From an uncultured Mycoplasma sp. (GTDB lineage: Bacteria > Bacillota_I > Bacilli_A > RF39 > UBA660), in assembly GCA_947642635.1 (NCBI GenBank), contig CANRTI010000006.1, positions 1 to 62,802 on the forward strand: a stretch of 62,802 nt of DNA, read 5' to 3'. The stretch's first letter is position 1. Every line of letters begins with the position of its first letter. Below are positions 34,961 to 43,532 of the stretch, piece by piece. The position numbers and the translations under genes were made by a program. Under the pieces are notes generated by a model that did no database searches, was not told the DNA's origin, and saw nothing but the letters and a program-made list of their open reading frames with translations.

Positions 34961-35224
34961 ATGAATAGCATGCAATTTGAAGTAACTAAAAATGATGGTA
35001 AGAAAGTAATTTGTGAAGTGATTGCAACTTATCATGATGATGATACTAATAAAGATTTTATAGTTTATACTGATAAAACTTTTGATGAGAATAAGAAACT
35101 AAAAATTTATTATTCGTTATATGAAAAAGTTCATAATGCGATTAAACTAATTGATATAACGGATATTAATGATAAAAAGATTGGATTAGAATTAATTAAG
35201 GAAATAATTAATGAAATTAAATAG
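34961..35224 (+). CDS. DUF1292-family small protein
   Basis: ~87 residues; ATG 34961 is preferred because AAAAAGGA lies at a proper distance, whereas ATG 34952 touches it. The sequence (FEVTKNDGKKVICEVIATYH, then DFIVYTDKTFDENKKLKIYY) fits DUF1292 (YrzB-like), a small beta-rich protein common in Firmicutes, of unknown function. It lies just before the ToxIN promoter and probably shares the transcript of the upstream gene. Confidence 0.7.
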   Translation: MNSMQFEVTKNDGKKVICEVIATYHDDDTNKDFIVYTDKTFDENKKLKIYYSLYEKVHNAIKLIDITDINDKKIGLELIKEIINEIK

Positions 35225-35237
35225 AACTTTAATAATC

Positions 35238-35266
35238 TTGACTTTTGATTTAAAAAAAGGTATATT
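35238..35266 (+). promoter_or_regulatory. Promoter of the ToxI-like antitoxin RNA
   Basis: TTGACT (35238-35243), 17 bases, TATATT (35261-35266). The predicted start (~35273) coincides with the first ACTTAAGAG repeat. Confidence 0.75.
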
Positions 35267-35272
35267 ATAGTT

Positions 35273-35386
35273 ACTTAAGAGATTAAGTTGTGCATAATTT
35301 GCATATAATATTAAAAAAGCTAGTGATTCCCACTACTTAAGAGGAACTGAAAAAAGAAACTAGAGAGCACACTCTAGTTTTATTTT
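35273..35386 (+). ncRNA. toxI: Candidate type III antitoxin RNA (ToxI-like) with terminator
   Basis: A ~114-base RNA between its own promoter and an intrinsic terminator (AAACTAGAG / CTCTAGTTT, 35357-35380, then TATTTT), directly ahead of the ToxN gene, the standard ToxIN layout. ACTTAAGAG occurs at 35273-35281 and 35335-35343. The second copy follows a hairpin TAGTG-ATTCC-CACTA (35321-35335), the hairpin-plus-UUAAG arrangement that I recall from ToxI pseudoknot units. It seems to hold about one full unit and one partial unit instead of many tandem repeats. The leaky terminator sets the RNA-to-toxin ratio. Confidence 0.7.
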
Positions 35387-35425
35387 GTTTTTTATTATAT
35401 AATGTTTATATTAAATGGAGATGTG

Positions 35426-35935
35426 ATGAGAGATTTATTAATTATTGTAAGATTAGATTCGAAATATTGTGATTATTTAAGAAAATTTGATAATAAGGTG
35501 CCTTATAATTATGCTGAAAAAAAGTTAAGACCTTTTGTGGGAGTACTATTTAAAGTGAATGAGCGTTTATATTTTGCACCACTTTCAAGCCCTAAACAAA
35601 AGCACTTAAAAATAAAATCAAAATTGGATTTTCTAAAGTTAGATGGCGGTAAATTAGGAGCAATTAATTTTAATAATATGTTACAAGTAAGAAAGCAAAA
35701 TATTGTTAAAATAGATTTAAATAAAAAATGTAATAATAAACTAGAAGAGAAGTATATCAAACTTTTGCAAGAACAACTATTTTGGTTAAATCGTAATCAA
35801 GAAAAATTGTATGGAAGGGCTAAAAAGTTATATGATAAATATGTTATAGGAAGTCTTCCTAAAAGTATTAGAGATAGATGTTGTGATTTTAAATTATTAG
35901 AAGAAAAATGTAATGAATACAATATGAAATTTTAG
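35426..35935 (+). CDS. toxN: ToxN/AbiQ-family type III toxin (endoribonuclease)
   Basis: 169 residues from ATG 35426, chosen because GGAG lies 5 bases upstream. The family signature is extensive: DSKYCDYLRKFDNKVPYN, RPFVGVLFKVNERLYFAPLS, SPKQKHLKIKSKLDFLKLDG, GKLGAINFNNMLQV, and the end RCCDFKLLEEKC. ToxN cuts mRNA and its own repeated antitoxin RNA, which then folds and inhibits it; such systems stabilise DNA or abort phage infection. The toxin is full length and intact. It sits within the division cluster, between a DUF1292 gene and a Ppx-like gene. Confidence 0.92.
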   Translation: MRDLLIIVRLDSKYCDYLRKFDNKVPYNYAEKKLRPFVGVLFKVNERLYFAPLSSPKQKHLKIKSKLDFLKLDGGKLGAINFNNMLQVRKQNIVKIDLNKKCNNKLEEKYIKLLQEQLFWLNRNQEKLYGRAKKLYDKYVIGSLPKSIRDRCCDFKLLEEKCNEYNMKF

Positions 35936-35953
35936 AAAGAAGATGGGAAATTA

Positions 35954-36835
35954 ATGATAAAAGTAGTTGTAGAAGTGGGTTCAACTAATACGAAAGTAGA
36001 TTTGTTTGAGAATAATAAAGTAAAAAGATTAGAAGAAATAACAATATTATTTAAGAAAAATTATTACAAAAATAAACAAATTGATAAAAATGATTTTGAA
36101 AAATTAGTAGATTGTGTAAATAAATTAAAAACAAGTTATAAGAATGTTTATGTTTGTGGGACAAGTATTTTTAGAGAATTAGAAGATGAAGAGAGAAAAG
36201 CTTTTTGGGATAGTTTTTATAACGCTACGAAGATAGATTTTCATATTATTAGTAGTGAAGATGAAAATGAATTGACAGTTTTAGGAGCAACTAGAAAAGT
36301 ATCAGAAAAAGTTGGAGTTTTTGTTGGTGGCGGTGGTTCAACAGAAATTGCGGTTTTTGATAAATTGATAATTGAAAAAGCTAATTCTAGTTTTGGCGTA
36401 ATGGATGTTATGGAAAAATTTCCGGATTTAGGAGATGATTTAGCTAAGACTTCATTAGAAGAAGTGATGGCTTATATTAAAAAAAATTTAGTATTGCCAA
36501 GTAATACTTGTGATGTATTAATTTTAGCTGGTGGAGGACATGAATTTTTTGTAAGAGGTTCGAAAATTAAATGTGAAAAAAATATCCTTTATAATGATGA
36601 TTGTGCTCCAATAATGATGGATATAGAAACAAGAATTTTAGAAACAAAGAGATTTTATGAAAGTATTTCATTAGAAGAGATAAAAATGTGTTCTAATAAT
36701 CCTGATTGGTGGTTTGCAACTAGGGCAATGTGTGCGTTTGTTTTAGTAGTAGCAGAAAGTCTTAAAGTTAAGTATATTGTACCAACAAATATATCAATGA
36801 TTTATGGTATTTTAGAGAAAAATAAGAGTGAATAA
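35954..36835 (+). CDS. Ppx/GppA-like phosphatase (ASKHA fold)
   Basis: 293 residues. Phosphate-binding loops VVVEVGSTNTKVDLFE and FVGGGGSTEIAVFD, YVCGTSIFRELEDEE between them, and SSEDENELTVLGATR (Ppx/GppA read SGxxEAxL there). It would hydrolyse polyphosphate or pppGpp, or bind nucleotides as a relative. The usual C-terminal HD-like domain is absent and catalytic Glu placement was not checked. It lies 18 bases after toxN. Confidence 0.75.
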   Translation: MIKVVVEVGSTNTKVDLFENNKVKRLEEITILFKKNYYKNKQIDKNDFEKLVDCVNKLKTSYKNVYVCGTSIFRELEDEERKAFWDSFYNATKIDFHIISSEDENELTVLGATRKVSEKVGVFVGGGGSTEIAVFDKLIIEKANSSFGVMDVMEKFPDLGDDLAKTSLEEVMAYIKKNLVLPSNTCDVLILAGGGHEFFVRGSKIKCEKNILYNDDCAPIMMDIETRILETKRFYESISLEEIKMCSNNPDWWFATRAMCAFVLVVAESLKVKYIVPTNISMIYGILEKNKSE

Positions 36836-36865
36836 TAAAATTAATTAAGTATGAATTAATTTATC

Positions 36866-36902
36866 AAAACATATTATTAATTGGTGAATAATATGTTTTT
36901 TA
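36866..36902 (+). promoter_or_regulatory. Hairpin enclosing the SD and start codon of spoVD
   Basis: AAAACATATTATT (36866-36878) pairs with AATAATATGTTTT (36887-36899), a 13-bp perfect stem. The 8-base loop AATTGGTG holds the SD; the ATG (36893-36895) is inside the 3' arm, and a T run follows. It can act as terminator or as a translation-blocking structure. The same 10-bp stem recurs before ftsW at 39899-39926. Confidence 0.75.
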
Positions 36903-38794
36903 ATGATATTCATATTCGGATTAGATTTATGTTTTTAGTAGTTGTTATAATTCTTTTATTAGTTATTGGAAAAGTTTTTTATATTCAAGTTTTTTCTTAT
37001 AATAAATTATCGCAAATTACAGAAGATTTATGGAGTCGTAAAATGACTATAAATGCTCCGAGAGGAGATATTGTTGATCGAAATGGAGAAATTTTGGCAA
37101 CAAGTATTGTGACAACAACAATTTATGTAGTTCCTAATCAAATTGAAGATAAAAAAAAGGTTTCTTTAGATATTGCCAAAATATTAAATTGTGATTTTGA
37201 AGATGTTTATAAATATGTGAATAAAAATAGTAGTATGGAGATTATTCGAAAAGGAATGGATTTAGATAGTGAAGTAGCTGATAAGATTGATAAATTAGGT
37301 TATGATGGCGTTTATCTAGTAGTTGATTCTAAAAGATATTATCCTTATGGTGAAACACTGGCACATATTTTAGGATTTGTAGGAAGTGATAATCAAGGAC
37401 TTTCAGGTCTAGAACTTACATATAATGATTATTTAACTGGTACTAATGGAGAGTTAAAATACTATAGTGATGGTAAAGGTAATAAATTGGAAATTCCTGA
37501 TAGTTATGTGGCACCAACAAAAGGAATGACTTTAAAATTAACTTTAGATTTAGAACTTATTAAAGCAGTAGATAATGAACTTAATAATGCTATTGATAAA
37601 TATGATTCGGAAGCTGCATTAGGAATTGTGATGAATCCAAAAACTGGTGAAATACTGGCTATGGGAAGTAAACCTTCTTTTGAACCAGATAATTATCAAA
37701 AATATAGTGAAGAAGTTATTAATCGAAATTTACCAATTTGGATGACTTTTGAACCGGGATCAACTTTTAAAATTATTACTTTGGCAGCTAGTTTAGAAGA
37801 AAAAACAATTGATTTATTTAAAGATACTTTTGTTGATGGAGGAGCAGTTACTGTTGAAGGAGCAACAATTCATTGTTGGAAACATGGTGGTCATGGTTTG
37901 CAAACTTATTTGGAAGTGGTGGAGAATTCATGTAACCCCGGATTTGTTTCTCTTGGAAATAAACTAGGCGTTGAAAAATTAATGCATTACATTAGAAATT
38001 TTGGCTTTGGTAGTAAAACGGGAATAGATTTAAATGGCGAAGGTAATGGAATTTTATTTAAAAATGAAAATATGGGACCAGTAGAACTTGCAACAACGGC
38101 TTTTGGTCAAGGAATAAGTGTAACGCCTATTCAACAAGTAACAGCAGTATCCGCTGCAATAAATGGAGGTAATTTAAATGTTCCTTTTGTGGTTTCGGCA
38201 ATAATTGATGATAATAGTAAATCGATTGTTTTAGAAAATAAAACGGTAACAAAGAAAAAAGTAATTAGTAAAGAAGCTTCTGCTTCAGTTCGGTTTGCTT
38301 TAGAAAGTGTTGTAGCTAATGGAAGTGGTAAGAATGCATATATTGAAAATTACCGAGTAGGTGGTAAAACTGGAACGGCTCAAAAAGTAAAAGATGGGCA
38401 TTATATGGATGGAAATTATATCTTATCTTTTATTGGCTTTTTACCTGCTAATGATCCCGAAGTAGTAGTCTATATTGCAGTTGATAATCCTAAAGGTGTT
38501 ACTCAATATGGTGGAACAGTTTCAGCACCGATTGCTAGAAGTGTTATGTTATCTGCAATTGAAACTTTAAATATTAAAGAACAAAGTGGGGGAATGTTAA
38601 AAGAATATAGCTATTTGGATACTAAATATTTGATTGTTCCAGATGTAGTGGGAATGAGTAAAGAAGATGCTACTAAAGCTTTAAAAGACTTCAAAATTAA
38701 ATATACTGGTTCAGGGGATAAAGTTTTTTATATGTCTCCTAGTGCTAATACATTTCAAAGTGTAGAAACTACTATTACTTTGTTATTAAACTAG
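36893..38794 (+). CDS. spoVD: SpoVD-type class B PBP with PASTA domain and redox cysteine pair
   Basis: 633 residues from ATG 36893 (GGTG in the hairpin loop; TTG 36881 is possible upstream). One membrane segment, then the dimerisation domain (MTINAPRGDIVDRNGEILAT) and transpeptidase: SxxK in FEPGSTFKI, SxN in ENSCNPG, KTG in VGGKTGTAQ. A PASTA unit ends the protein (VPDVVGMSKEDATKALKDFK). Two cysteines 19 residues apart (HCWKHGG...NSCNPG, C328 and C347) match the pair in B. subtilis SpoVD that is switched by StoA. SpoVD builds spore cortex peptidoglycan. Followed by mraY as in B. subtilis, with murE missing. Confidence 0.88.
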   Translation: MFFNDIHIRIRFMFLVVVIILLLVIGKVFYIQVFSYNKLSQITEDLWSRKMTINAPRGDIVDRNGEILATSIVTTTIYVVPNQIEDKKKVSLDIAKILNCDFEDVYKYVNKNSSMEIIRKGMDLDSEVADKIDKLGYDGVYLVVDSKRYYPYGETLAHILGFVGSDNQGLSGLELTYNDYLTGTNGELKYYSDGKGNKLEIPDSYVAPTKGMTLKLTLDLELIKAVDNELNNAIDKYDSEAALGIVMNPKTGEILAMGSKPSFEPDNYQKYSEEVINRNLPIWMTFEPGSTFKIITLAASLEEKTIDLFKDTFVDGGAVTVEGATIHCWKHGGHGLQTYLEVVENSCNPGFVSLGNKLGVEKLMHYIRNFGFGSKTGIDLNGEGNGILFKNENMGPVELATTAFGQGISVTPIQQVTAVSAAINGGNLNVPFVVSAIIDDNSKSIVLENKTVTKKKVISKEASASVRFALESVVANGSGKNAYIENYRVGGKTGTAQKVKDGHYMDGNYILSFIGFLPANDPEVVVYIAVDNPKGVTQYGGTVSAPIARSVMLSAIETLNIKEQSGGMLKEYSYLDTKYLIVPDVVGMSKEDATKALKDFKIKYTGSGDKVFYMSPSANTFQSVETTITLLLN

Positions 38795-38874
38795 TAAAAT
38801 AATTGTCAAAATAGAATTTCTGTTTTTTAAAAAATATATTCTTTGTTGTATAATAAGATTATGAGGTGAGATAC

Positions 38875-39867
38875 ATGTTGATACTTGCAAAGGCGGCAAT
38901 GGCTTTGATGTTAGGCTTTGTTTTAGCGATTGCTAGTGGTTTAATATTTATACCATTATTAAAAAAATTAAATGTAGGACAAATGGTTAGTCGAGAAATT
39001 AATGCTAGACATTTAAAAAAAGAGGGAACTCCAACAATGGGCGGGATTATCTTTATTTTTCCGGTTATTCTTTCCTTAATACTCTTATATTTGAATGAAA
39101 GTATTGAATTTAGTTATAATTTATTTATTTTAATATTTGTTTTTTTAGCTTATGCTTTAATTGGAGGCATTGATGACTTTTTAAAAGTACGTTTTAAAAA
39201 CAATGCCGGTCTTAGTATTGTCACTAAATTTTTAATGCAAATGATAATTGCCTTAGTTTTCTTTTATTTTTTTATGCGAAGTGGCGGTTCATCAACATTA
39301 ACATTTACAGCTCTTAATTTAGTTATACCATTAGGATGGACTTTTGGAATATTTATTTTGTTTTTATTAGTTGGGACTACTAATGCGGTTAATATAACTG
39401 ATGGTCTAGATGGTTTATGTGGTGGGCTATCCGCAATTGCTTTTCTTGCTTATGGAATTATTTCGTGGAACTGTGGTTGGTTAGAAGGTTATCAAGAGAT
39501 TGCAATATTCTGTTTCTTAGTAGTTGGAGCTTTATTTGGATTTTTAGTTTATAATAGTCATCCCGCTAAAGTTTTTATGGGAGATTTAGGTTCTTTATCT
39601 TTAGGTGGAGCATTAGCTACTATTGCCATTTTAACACGTCATGAATTATCTTTGGCAATTATTGGCGGAGTTTTTGCAATCGAAACATTAAGTAGTTTTT
39701 TACAAATTATAAGTATTCGAAAATTTAATAAAAAAATATTTTTAAAAGCTCCATTACATCATCACTTTGAAGAATTAAAATGGCCCGAAAGTGATATTGT
39801 AAAATTATTTTATGTAGTCGGTTTATTATTAGCAATGGCTGCAATTACTTATGGAGTTTGGTTATAA
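38875..39867 (+). CDS. mraY: Phospho-MurNAc-pentapeptide transferase
   Basis: 330 residues, ten membrane segments; ATG 38875 has GAGGTG 6 bases upstream. Motifs: EGTPTMGGIIFIF, GGIDDFLKVRFKNNAGL (Asp pair), NITDGLDGLCGGLSA, KVFMGDLGSLSLGG and APLHHHFE. It transfers phospho-MurNAc-pentapeptide to undecaprenyl phosphate, forming lipid I. In this organism the pentapeptide may end in D-Ser (see 11932-15847). A TATAAT at 38849-38854 may give it a promoter of its own. Confidence 0.95.
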   Translation: MLILAKAAMALMLGFVLAIASGLIFIPLLKKLNVGQMVSREINARHLKKEGTPTMGGIIFIFPVILSLILLYLNESIEFSYNLFILIFVFLAYALIGGIDDFLKVRFKNNAGLSIVTKFLMQMIIALVFFYFFMRSGGSSTLTFTALNLVIPLGWTFGIFILFLLVGTTNAVNITDGLDGLCGGLSAIAFLAYGIISWNCGWLEGYQEIAIFCFLVVGALFGFLVYNSHPAKVFMGDLGSLSLGGALATIAILTRHELSLAIIGGVFAIETLSSFLQIISIRKFNKKIFLKAPLHHHFEELKWPESDIVKLFYVVGLLLAMAAITYGVWL

Positions 39868-39898
39868 TTATTAAAAGGTTATGAAATTGGATTGTAAG

Positions 39899-39932
39899 AC
39901 ATATTATTTATTGGATAATAATATGTTTTTTT
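39899..39932 (+). terminator. Terminator-like hairpin between mraY and ftsW
   Basis: ACATATTATT / AATAATATGT (10 bp, 39899-39908 and 39917-39926), 8-base loop, seven T. It sits 6 bases before the ftsW ATG, so it can attenuate ftsW. Same stem as the hairpin on the spoVD start. Confidence 0.75.
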
Positions 39933-39937
39933 ATTAA

Positions 39938-41035
39938 ATGGTGGTGGCCTTTTTGAAGAAAAATTTTGATAAAATATTGTTTGGAGCAGTCATTTTACTA
40001 GCAATATTTGGTTTAGTAATGATTTTTTCTGCTAGTTCTATTTGGGCAGAATATAAATTTAATGATCCATTTAAATTTGTGAAAATGCAAGGGATATTTT
40101 TTGGAGTAGGAATATTTTTAATGTTAATACTATCTAAAATTGATTATCATATTTATTATAAGTATGCGAATGTCATTTTACTAGTTTGTGCAATTTTATT
40201 AGTTTTAGTTTTAATTCCGGGAATTGGAAGTGTACGAAATGGAAGTAGAAGCTGGTTTGGAATTGGTTCTTTAGGTATCCAACCATCAGAATTTGCTAAG
40301 ATTGGTTTAATTATATATGTTGCAAAATATTTAACTAATAATGAACGGATTATGAAAAGTGTTAAAAAAGGTGTTTTACCAATTTTAGGAATTATTGGTT
40401 TTTTCTTTGTGATTATTATGCTCGAGCCAGATTTTGGAACTGCGATGGTGATTGTTTTAACATTAGTAGTATTAATATTTATAAGTGGGGTTAAAATTTC
40501 CTTTTTTGTTAAAATTGGTCTCGCAGGTTTATTAGGAATTGTTGGGATAATTATTGCAGCTCCTTATCGAATGAAGCGAATTGTTAGTTTTTTAAATCCT
40601 TGGAGTGATCCTTTAGGTAGTGGTTATCAAATTTTGCAAAGTTTATATGCAATAGGACCAGGAGGACTGTTAGGACAAGGTTTTTTAAAATCGCGACAAA
40701 AGTATTTTTATTTGCCAGAACCGCAAACCGATTTTATCTTTTCGATTATTAGTGAAGAACTCGGTTTTTTAGGGGTTTTAATTGTTGCTAGTTTTTTCTT
40801 AATAATTTTTTATCGTGGACTTACAACTTCTTTGAAATCAGTAGATTTGTTTGGTAAGTTTTTAGCTTTTGGTCTTTCTTTTGGTCTTATTATTCAAGCT
40901 TCTTTAAATTTAATGGTGGTAGTTGGTTTAATTCCAGTAACAGGAGTTACTTTACCATTTTTATCATATGGCGGTAGTAGTTTATTAGTATCACTTGCCA
41001 GTATTGGGATTATTTTAAATATTAGTAGAAAATGA
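39938..41035 (+). CDS. ftsW: FtsW/SpoVE SEDS peptidoglycan polymerase
   Basis: 365 residues, ten membrane segments. SEDS motifs: FSASSIWAEYKFNDPFKFVK, NGSRSWFGIGSLGIQPSEFAK, MLEPDFGTAMVIV, GYQILQSLYAIGPGGLLGQG and PLPEPQTDFIFSI-like YLPEPQTDFIFSIISEELGF, SYGGSSLL. It polymerises lipid II with a cognate class B PBP. TTG 39953 behind GGTGG is an alternative start. Whether it is the division (FtsW) or spore (SpoVE) member cannot be told; both adjacent PBPs are candidates. Confidence 0.93.
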   Translation: MVVAFLKKNFDKILFGAVILLAIFGLVMIFSASSIWAEYKFNDPFKFVKMQGIFFGVGIFLMLILSKIDYHIYYKYANVILLVCAILLVLVLIPGIGSVRNGSRSWFGIGSLGIQPSEFAKIGLIIYVAKYLTNNERIMKSVKKGVLPILGIIGFFFVIIMLEPDFGTAMVIVLTLVVLIFISGVKISFFVKIGLAGLLGIVGIIIAAPYRMKRIVSFLNPWSDPLGSGYQILQSLYAIGPGGLLGQGFLKSRQKYFYLPEPQTDFIFSIISEELGFLGVLIVASFFLIIFYRGLTTSLKSVDLFGKFLAFGLSFGLIIQASLNLMVVVGLIPVTGVTLPFLSYGGSSLLVSLASIGIILNISRK

Positions 41036-41137
41036 ATTAAATTGCTTAATTTTTAGAATAGAATATGGGAAAAGTTTTAGCATATAATTGAATAGAAGGG
41101 GATTTTGTGTTAAGATAATAATTAGGAGGAATGAATT

Positions 41138-41689
41138 ATGGAATGGTGGATTATATTAATTATAGTTGTTGTTCTAATTGCTTTATATGTTATAAGTGTT
41201 TATAACGGTTTAGTTAGTTTACGAAATAAAGTTGAAGATCAATCAAGTCAAATTGATGTGGAATTAAAAAGAAGATTTGATTTAATTCCGAATTTAGTAG
41301 AAACTGTTAAAGGTTATACTAAACATGAAAAAGAAACATTAGAAAATGTTATTAAAGCGCGTAATACATATATTTCAGCGGATAGTTTGGGTGAACAATT
41401 AAAAGCTGATGGCGAACTTACACAAGCAATAAGTAAGTTATTTGCTTTAACTGAAAGTTATCCAGATTTAAAAGCTAATGAGAATTTTAATAATTTACAA
41501 AGTGAATTATCAGAGATTGAACAAAAAATAGTTTATGCTAGACAATTTTATAATGATGCGGTATTGAAATTAAATAATAAAATTGAAATGTTCCCATCAA
41601 ATATTATAGCTAGCATGTTTAACTTTAAGAAAAAAGAATTTTTTGAAGCCCAAAAAGAAGAACGCGAAAATGTTAAAGTTAAATTTTAA
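41138..41689 (+). CDS. lemA: LemA family protein
   Basis: 183 residues: one N-terminal membrane segment, then the LemA helical bundle (YNGLVSLRNKVEDQSSQIDV, LKRRFDLIPNLVETVKGYTK, HEKETLENVIKARN, ARQFYNDAVLKLNNKIEMFP). AGGAGG precedes the ATG. LemA has no settled function; it is commonly encoded beside TPM/DUF2207 membrane proteins, as here. A terminator between the two lowers downstream expression. Confidence 0.93.
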   Translation: MEWWIILIIVVVLIALYVISVYNGLVSLRNKVEDQSSQIDVELKRRFDLIPNLVETVKGYTKHEKETLENVIKARNTYISADSLGEQLKADGELTQAISKLFALTESYPDLKANENFNNLQSELSEIEQKIVYARQFYNDAVLKLNNKIEMFPSNIIASMFNFKKKEFFEAQKEERENVKVKF

Positions 41690-41711
41690 GGCATTAAAAA
41701 ATGCCTTTTTT
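41688..41711 (+). terminator. Terminator between lemA and the DUF2207 gene
   Basis: AAGGCAT / ATGCCTT stem with a short A-rich loop and a T run, beginning at the lemA stop codon. Confidence 0.8.
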
Positions 41712-41725
41712 AGTAGGTGATAGGT

Positions 41726-43399
41726 TTGAAAAAAGTTAATTTAATTATATTGTTATTTGTTAGTTTTATTTTTTGTATTGATGTAGCAAAAGCAAATGAT
41801 ATTAAAAAAATTACAATGGATATTTTTGTCGATAGTAATGGGGATGCTCATGTCACAGAAGAATGGGTGGCCGATTTAAGTAGCGGAACAGAAGGGTATA
41901 AACCTTATTATAATTTAGGGACATCAGAGATTATTAATTTTAAAGTATCTTTAAATGATAAAGTTTATACAACATTAGATTATTGGAATGTTGATGCTTC
42001 TTTTAGCGAAAAAAGTTATCAAGCCGGAATTAATAGTGTTGATAATGGGTATGAATTATGTTTTGGAATTTCAAAATATGGTTTAAATACTTATAAAATG
42101 GAGTATACGATTACAAATTTTGTGGTTGGTACAGATGATGCGGATATGATATATTGGCAATTAATTCCTTATGATTTGTCAGATAAACCCGATTATGTGG
42201 CGATAAAAATTCATAGCGATTTTGAATATGATATGGATATTCCAGTATGGGGGTATGGAAATTATGGGGGCTATGCATATGTTGATGAAGAAGATGGAGC
42301 GATTTATTTAATCGAAGAAGATGGCTTAGGTAGTGATGAATACATGACGGTTTTAGTAAAATTTCCTAAAGGAACTTTTATGACTAGAACAGAGTTAGGT
42401 AAAGATTTTAATGCTTATTATGAAATGGCTGAAGATGGTGCTACTACTTATGAAAAAGATAAAATATCATTTTTTAATATAATAATTATCATTATCACAA
42501 ATGTTTTGATGTTTATTTTTCCAATAATAATATTTGTGATGGCTTTTAGAAATTATACTCCTTATGGAACTAAAAAGCTTAAGTTTGGTAAGGGTGAGAA
42601 AAAAGTTAATGATGCTCCATATTTTCGGGATATTCCTTGTAATAAAGATATCTTTAAAGCTTATTGGGTAGCTTGTCAATATCGATTAGTAAAAAATAAT
42701 ACGGATTTTTTAGGAACTATTTTACTAAAATGGCTTAAAAATGGGAATGTTCAAAATGTAGAGGTACCAAATGCTAAAAATAATGATAAAGCATTAAAGT
42801 TAGTTAAAGCAGATGGTTTAACAGAAATTGAAATTGAACTTTGGAATATGATGGTTATAGCAGCAAGAGATGGCGTTTTGGAGAGTTATGAATTTACCAA
42901 TTGGTGTAAATCAAATTATAATAAAATACTTAAATGGTTTAATAAAGCTATTGATGGTGTGACTATGAGTTATGTAGTCGAGGGAAAAATAATTGAACAA
43001 AAGAAAACTTTTAGTAATCTTTATGTGGTTCATTCTTCAATGCAAGAAAATGGGCGGCAAATGGCTGGTTTAAAGAAATTTTTAAATGAATTTTCAAATA
43101 TTAAAGAAAGAGAAGCAATTGAAGTACAGTTGTGGGAAGAATATTTGATGTATGCACAAATATTTGGAATTGCAAAAAAAGTGGCAAAAGAATTTAAAAA
43201 ATTATATCCTGATGTGGTAACGGAGGAATATTATAATGATATAATTTTTATTCATACCATTTCTTATCAAGGTGTAAGTGCTGCTAGTAGTGCTAAGCAA
43301 AAAGCTGAAAGTTATTCTTCTGGTGGTGGTGGCTTTTCATCTGGCGGCGGAGGCGGTGGTTCCTTCGGTGGTGGCGGAGGCGGAGGCGGTTTCCGTTAA
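41726..43399 (+). CDS. DUF2207 membrane protein with Gly-rich tail
   Basis: ~557 residues, probably from TTG 41726 (AGGTGA upstream); GTG 41717 is possible. Signal peptide ~1-25, an N-terminal extracellular DUF2207 beta domain (KKITMDIFVDSNGDAHVTEE), a membrane segment near 250, a large cytoplasmic part, and a tail of Gly/Ser ending GGGGGGFR. DUF2207 and LemA genes travel together in many Firmicutes. No enzymatic motif is visible. The Gly tail has a higher G+C than the surroundings because of GGC/GGT codons. Confidence 0.85.
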   Translation: MKKVNLIILLFVSFIFCIDVAKANDIKKITMDIFVDSNGDAHVTEEWVADLSSGTEGYKPYYNLGTSEIINFKVSLNDKVYTTLDYWNVDASFSEKSYQAGINSVDNGYELCFGISKYGLNTYKMEYTITNFVVGTDDADMIYWQLIPYDLSDKPDYVAIKIHSDFEYDMDIPVWGYGNYGGYAYVDEEDGAIYLIEEDGLGSDEYMTVLVKFPKGTFMTRTELGKDFNAYYEMAEDGATTYEKDKISFFNIIIIIITNVLMFIFPIIIFVMAFRNYTPYGTKKLKFGKGEKKVNDAPYFRDIPCNKDIFKAYWVACQYRLVKNNTDFLGTILLKWLKNGNVQNVEVPNAKNNDKALKLVKADGLTEIEIELWNMMVIAARDGVLESYEFTNWCKSNYNKILKWFNKAIDGVTMSYVVEGKIIEQKKTFSNLYVVHSSMQENGRQMAGLKKFLNEFSNIKEREAIEVQLWEEYLMYAQIFGIAKKVAKEFKKLYPDVVTEEYYNDIIFIHTISYQGVSAASSAKQKAESYSSGGGGFSSGGGGGGSFGGGGGGGGFR

Positions 43400-43479
43400 T
43401 AAATCATAAAATTTACTGCCAAGAAGAACATTAAAGAAGTCAATCGTTTTGTTAATATATGGTAAAAAATTGACGAAAT

Positions 43480-43508
43480 TTGACATAAAATAAGATATAT
43501 GCTATAAT
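43480..43508 (+). promoter_or_regulatory. Perfect consensus sigma-A promoter
   Basis: TTGACA (43480-43485), 17 bases, TATAAT (43503-43508), with no mismatch. It drives the SleB-like gene at 43533; predicted start ~43515, so the leader is ~18 bases. Confidence 0.88.
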
Positions 43509-43532
43509 TATTTTGTTATTCAGGGGGAAATT

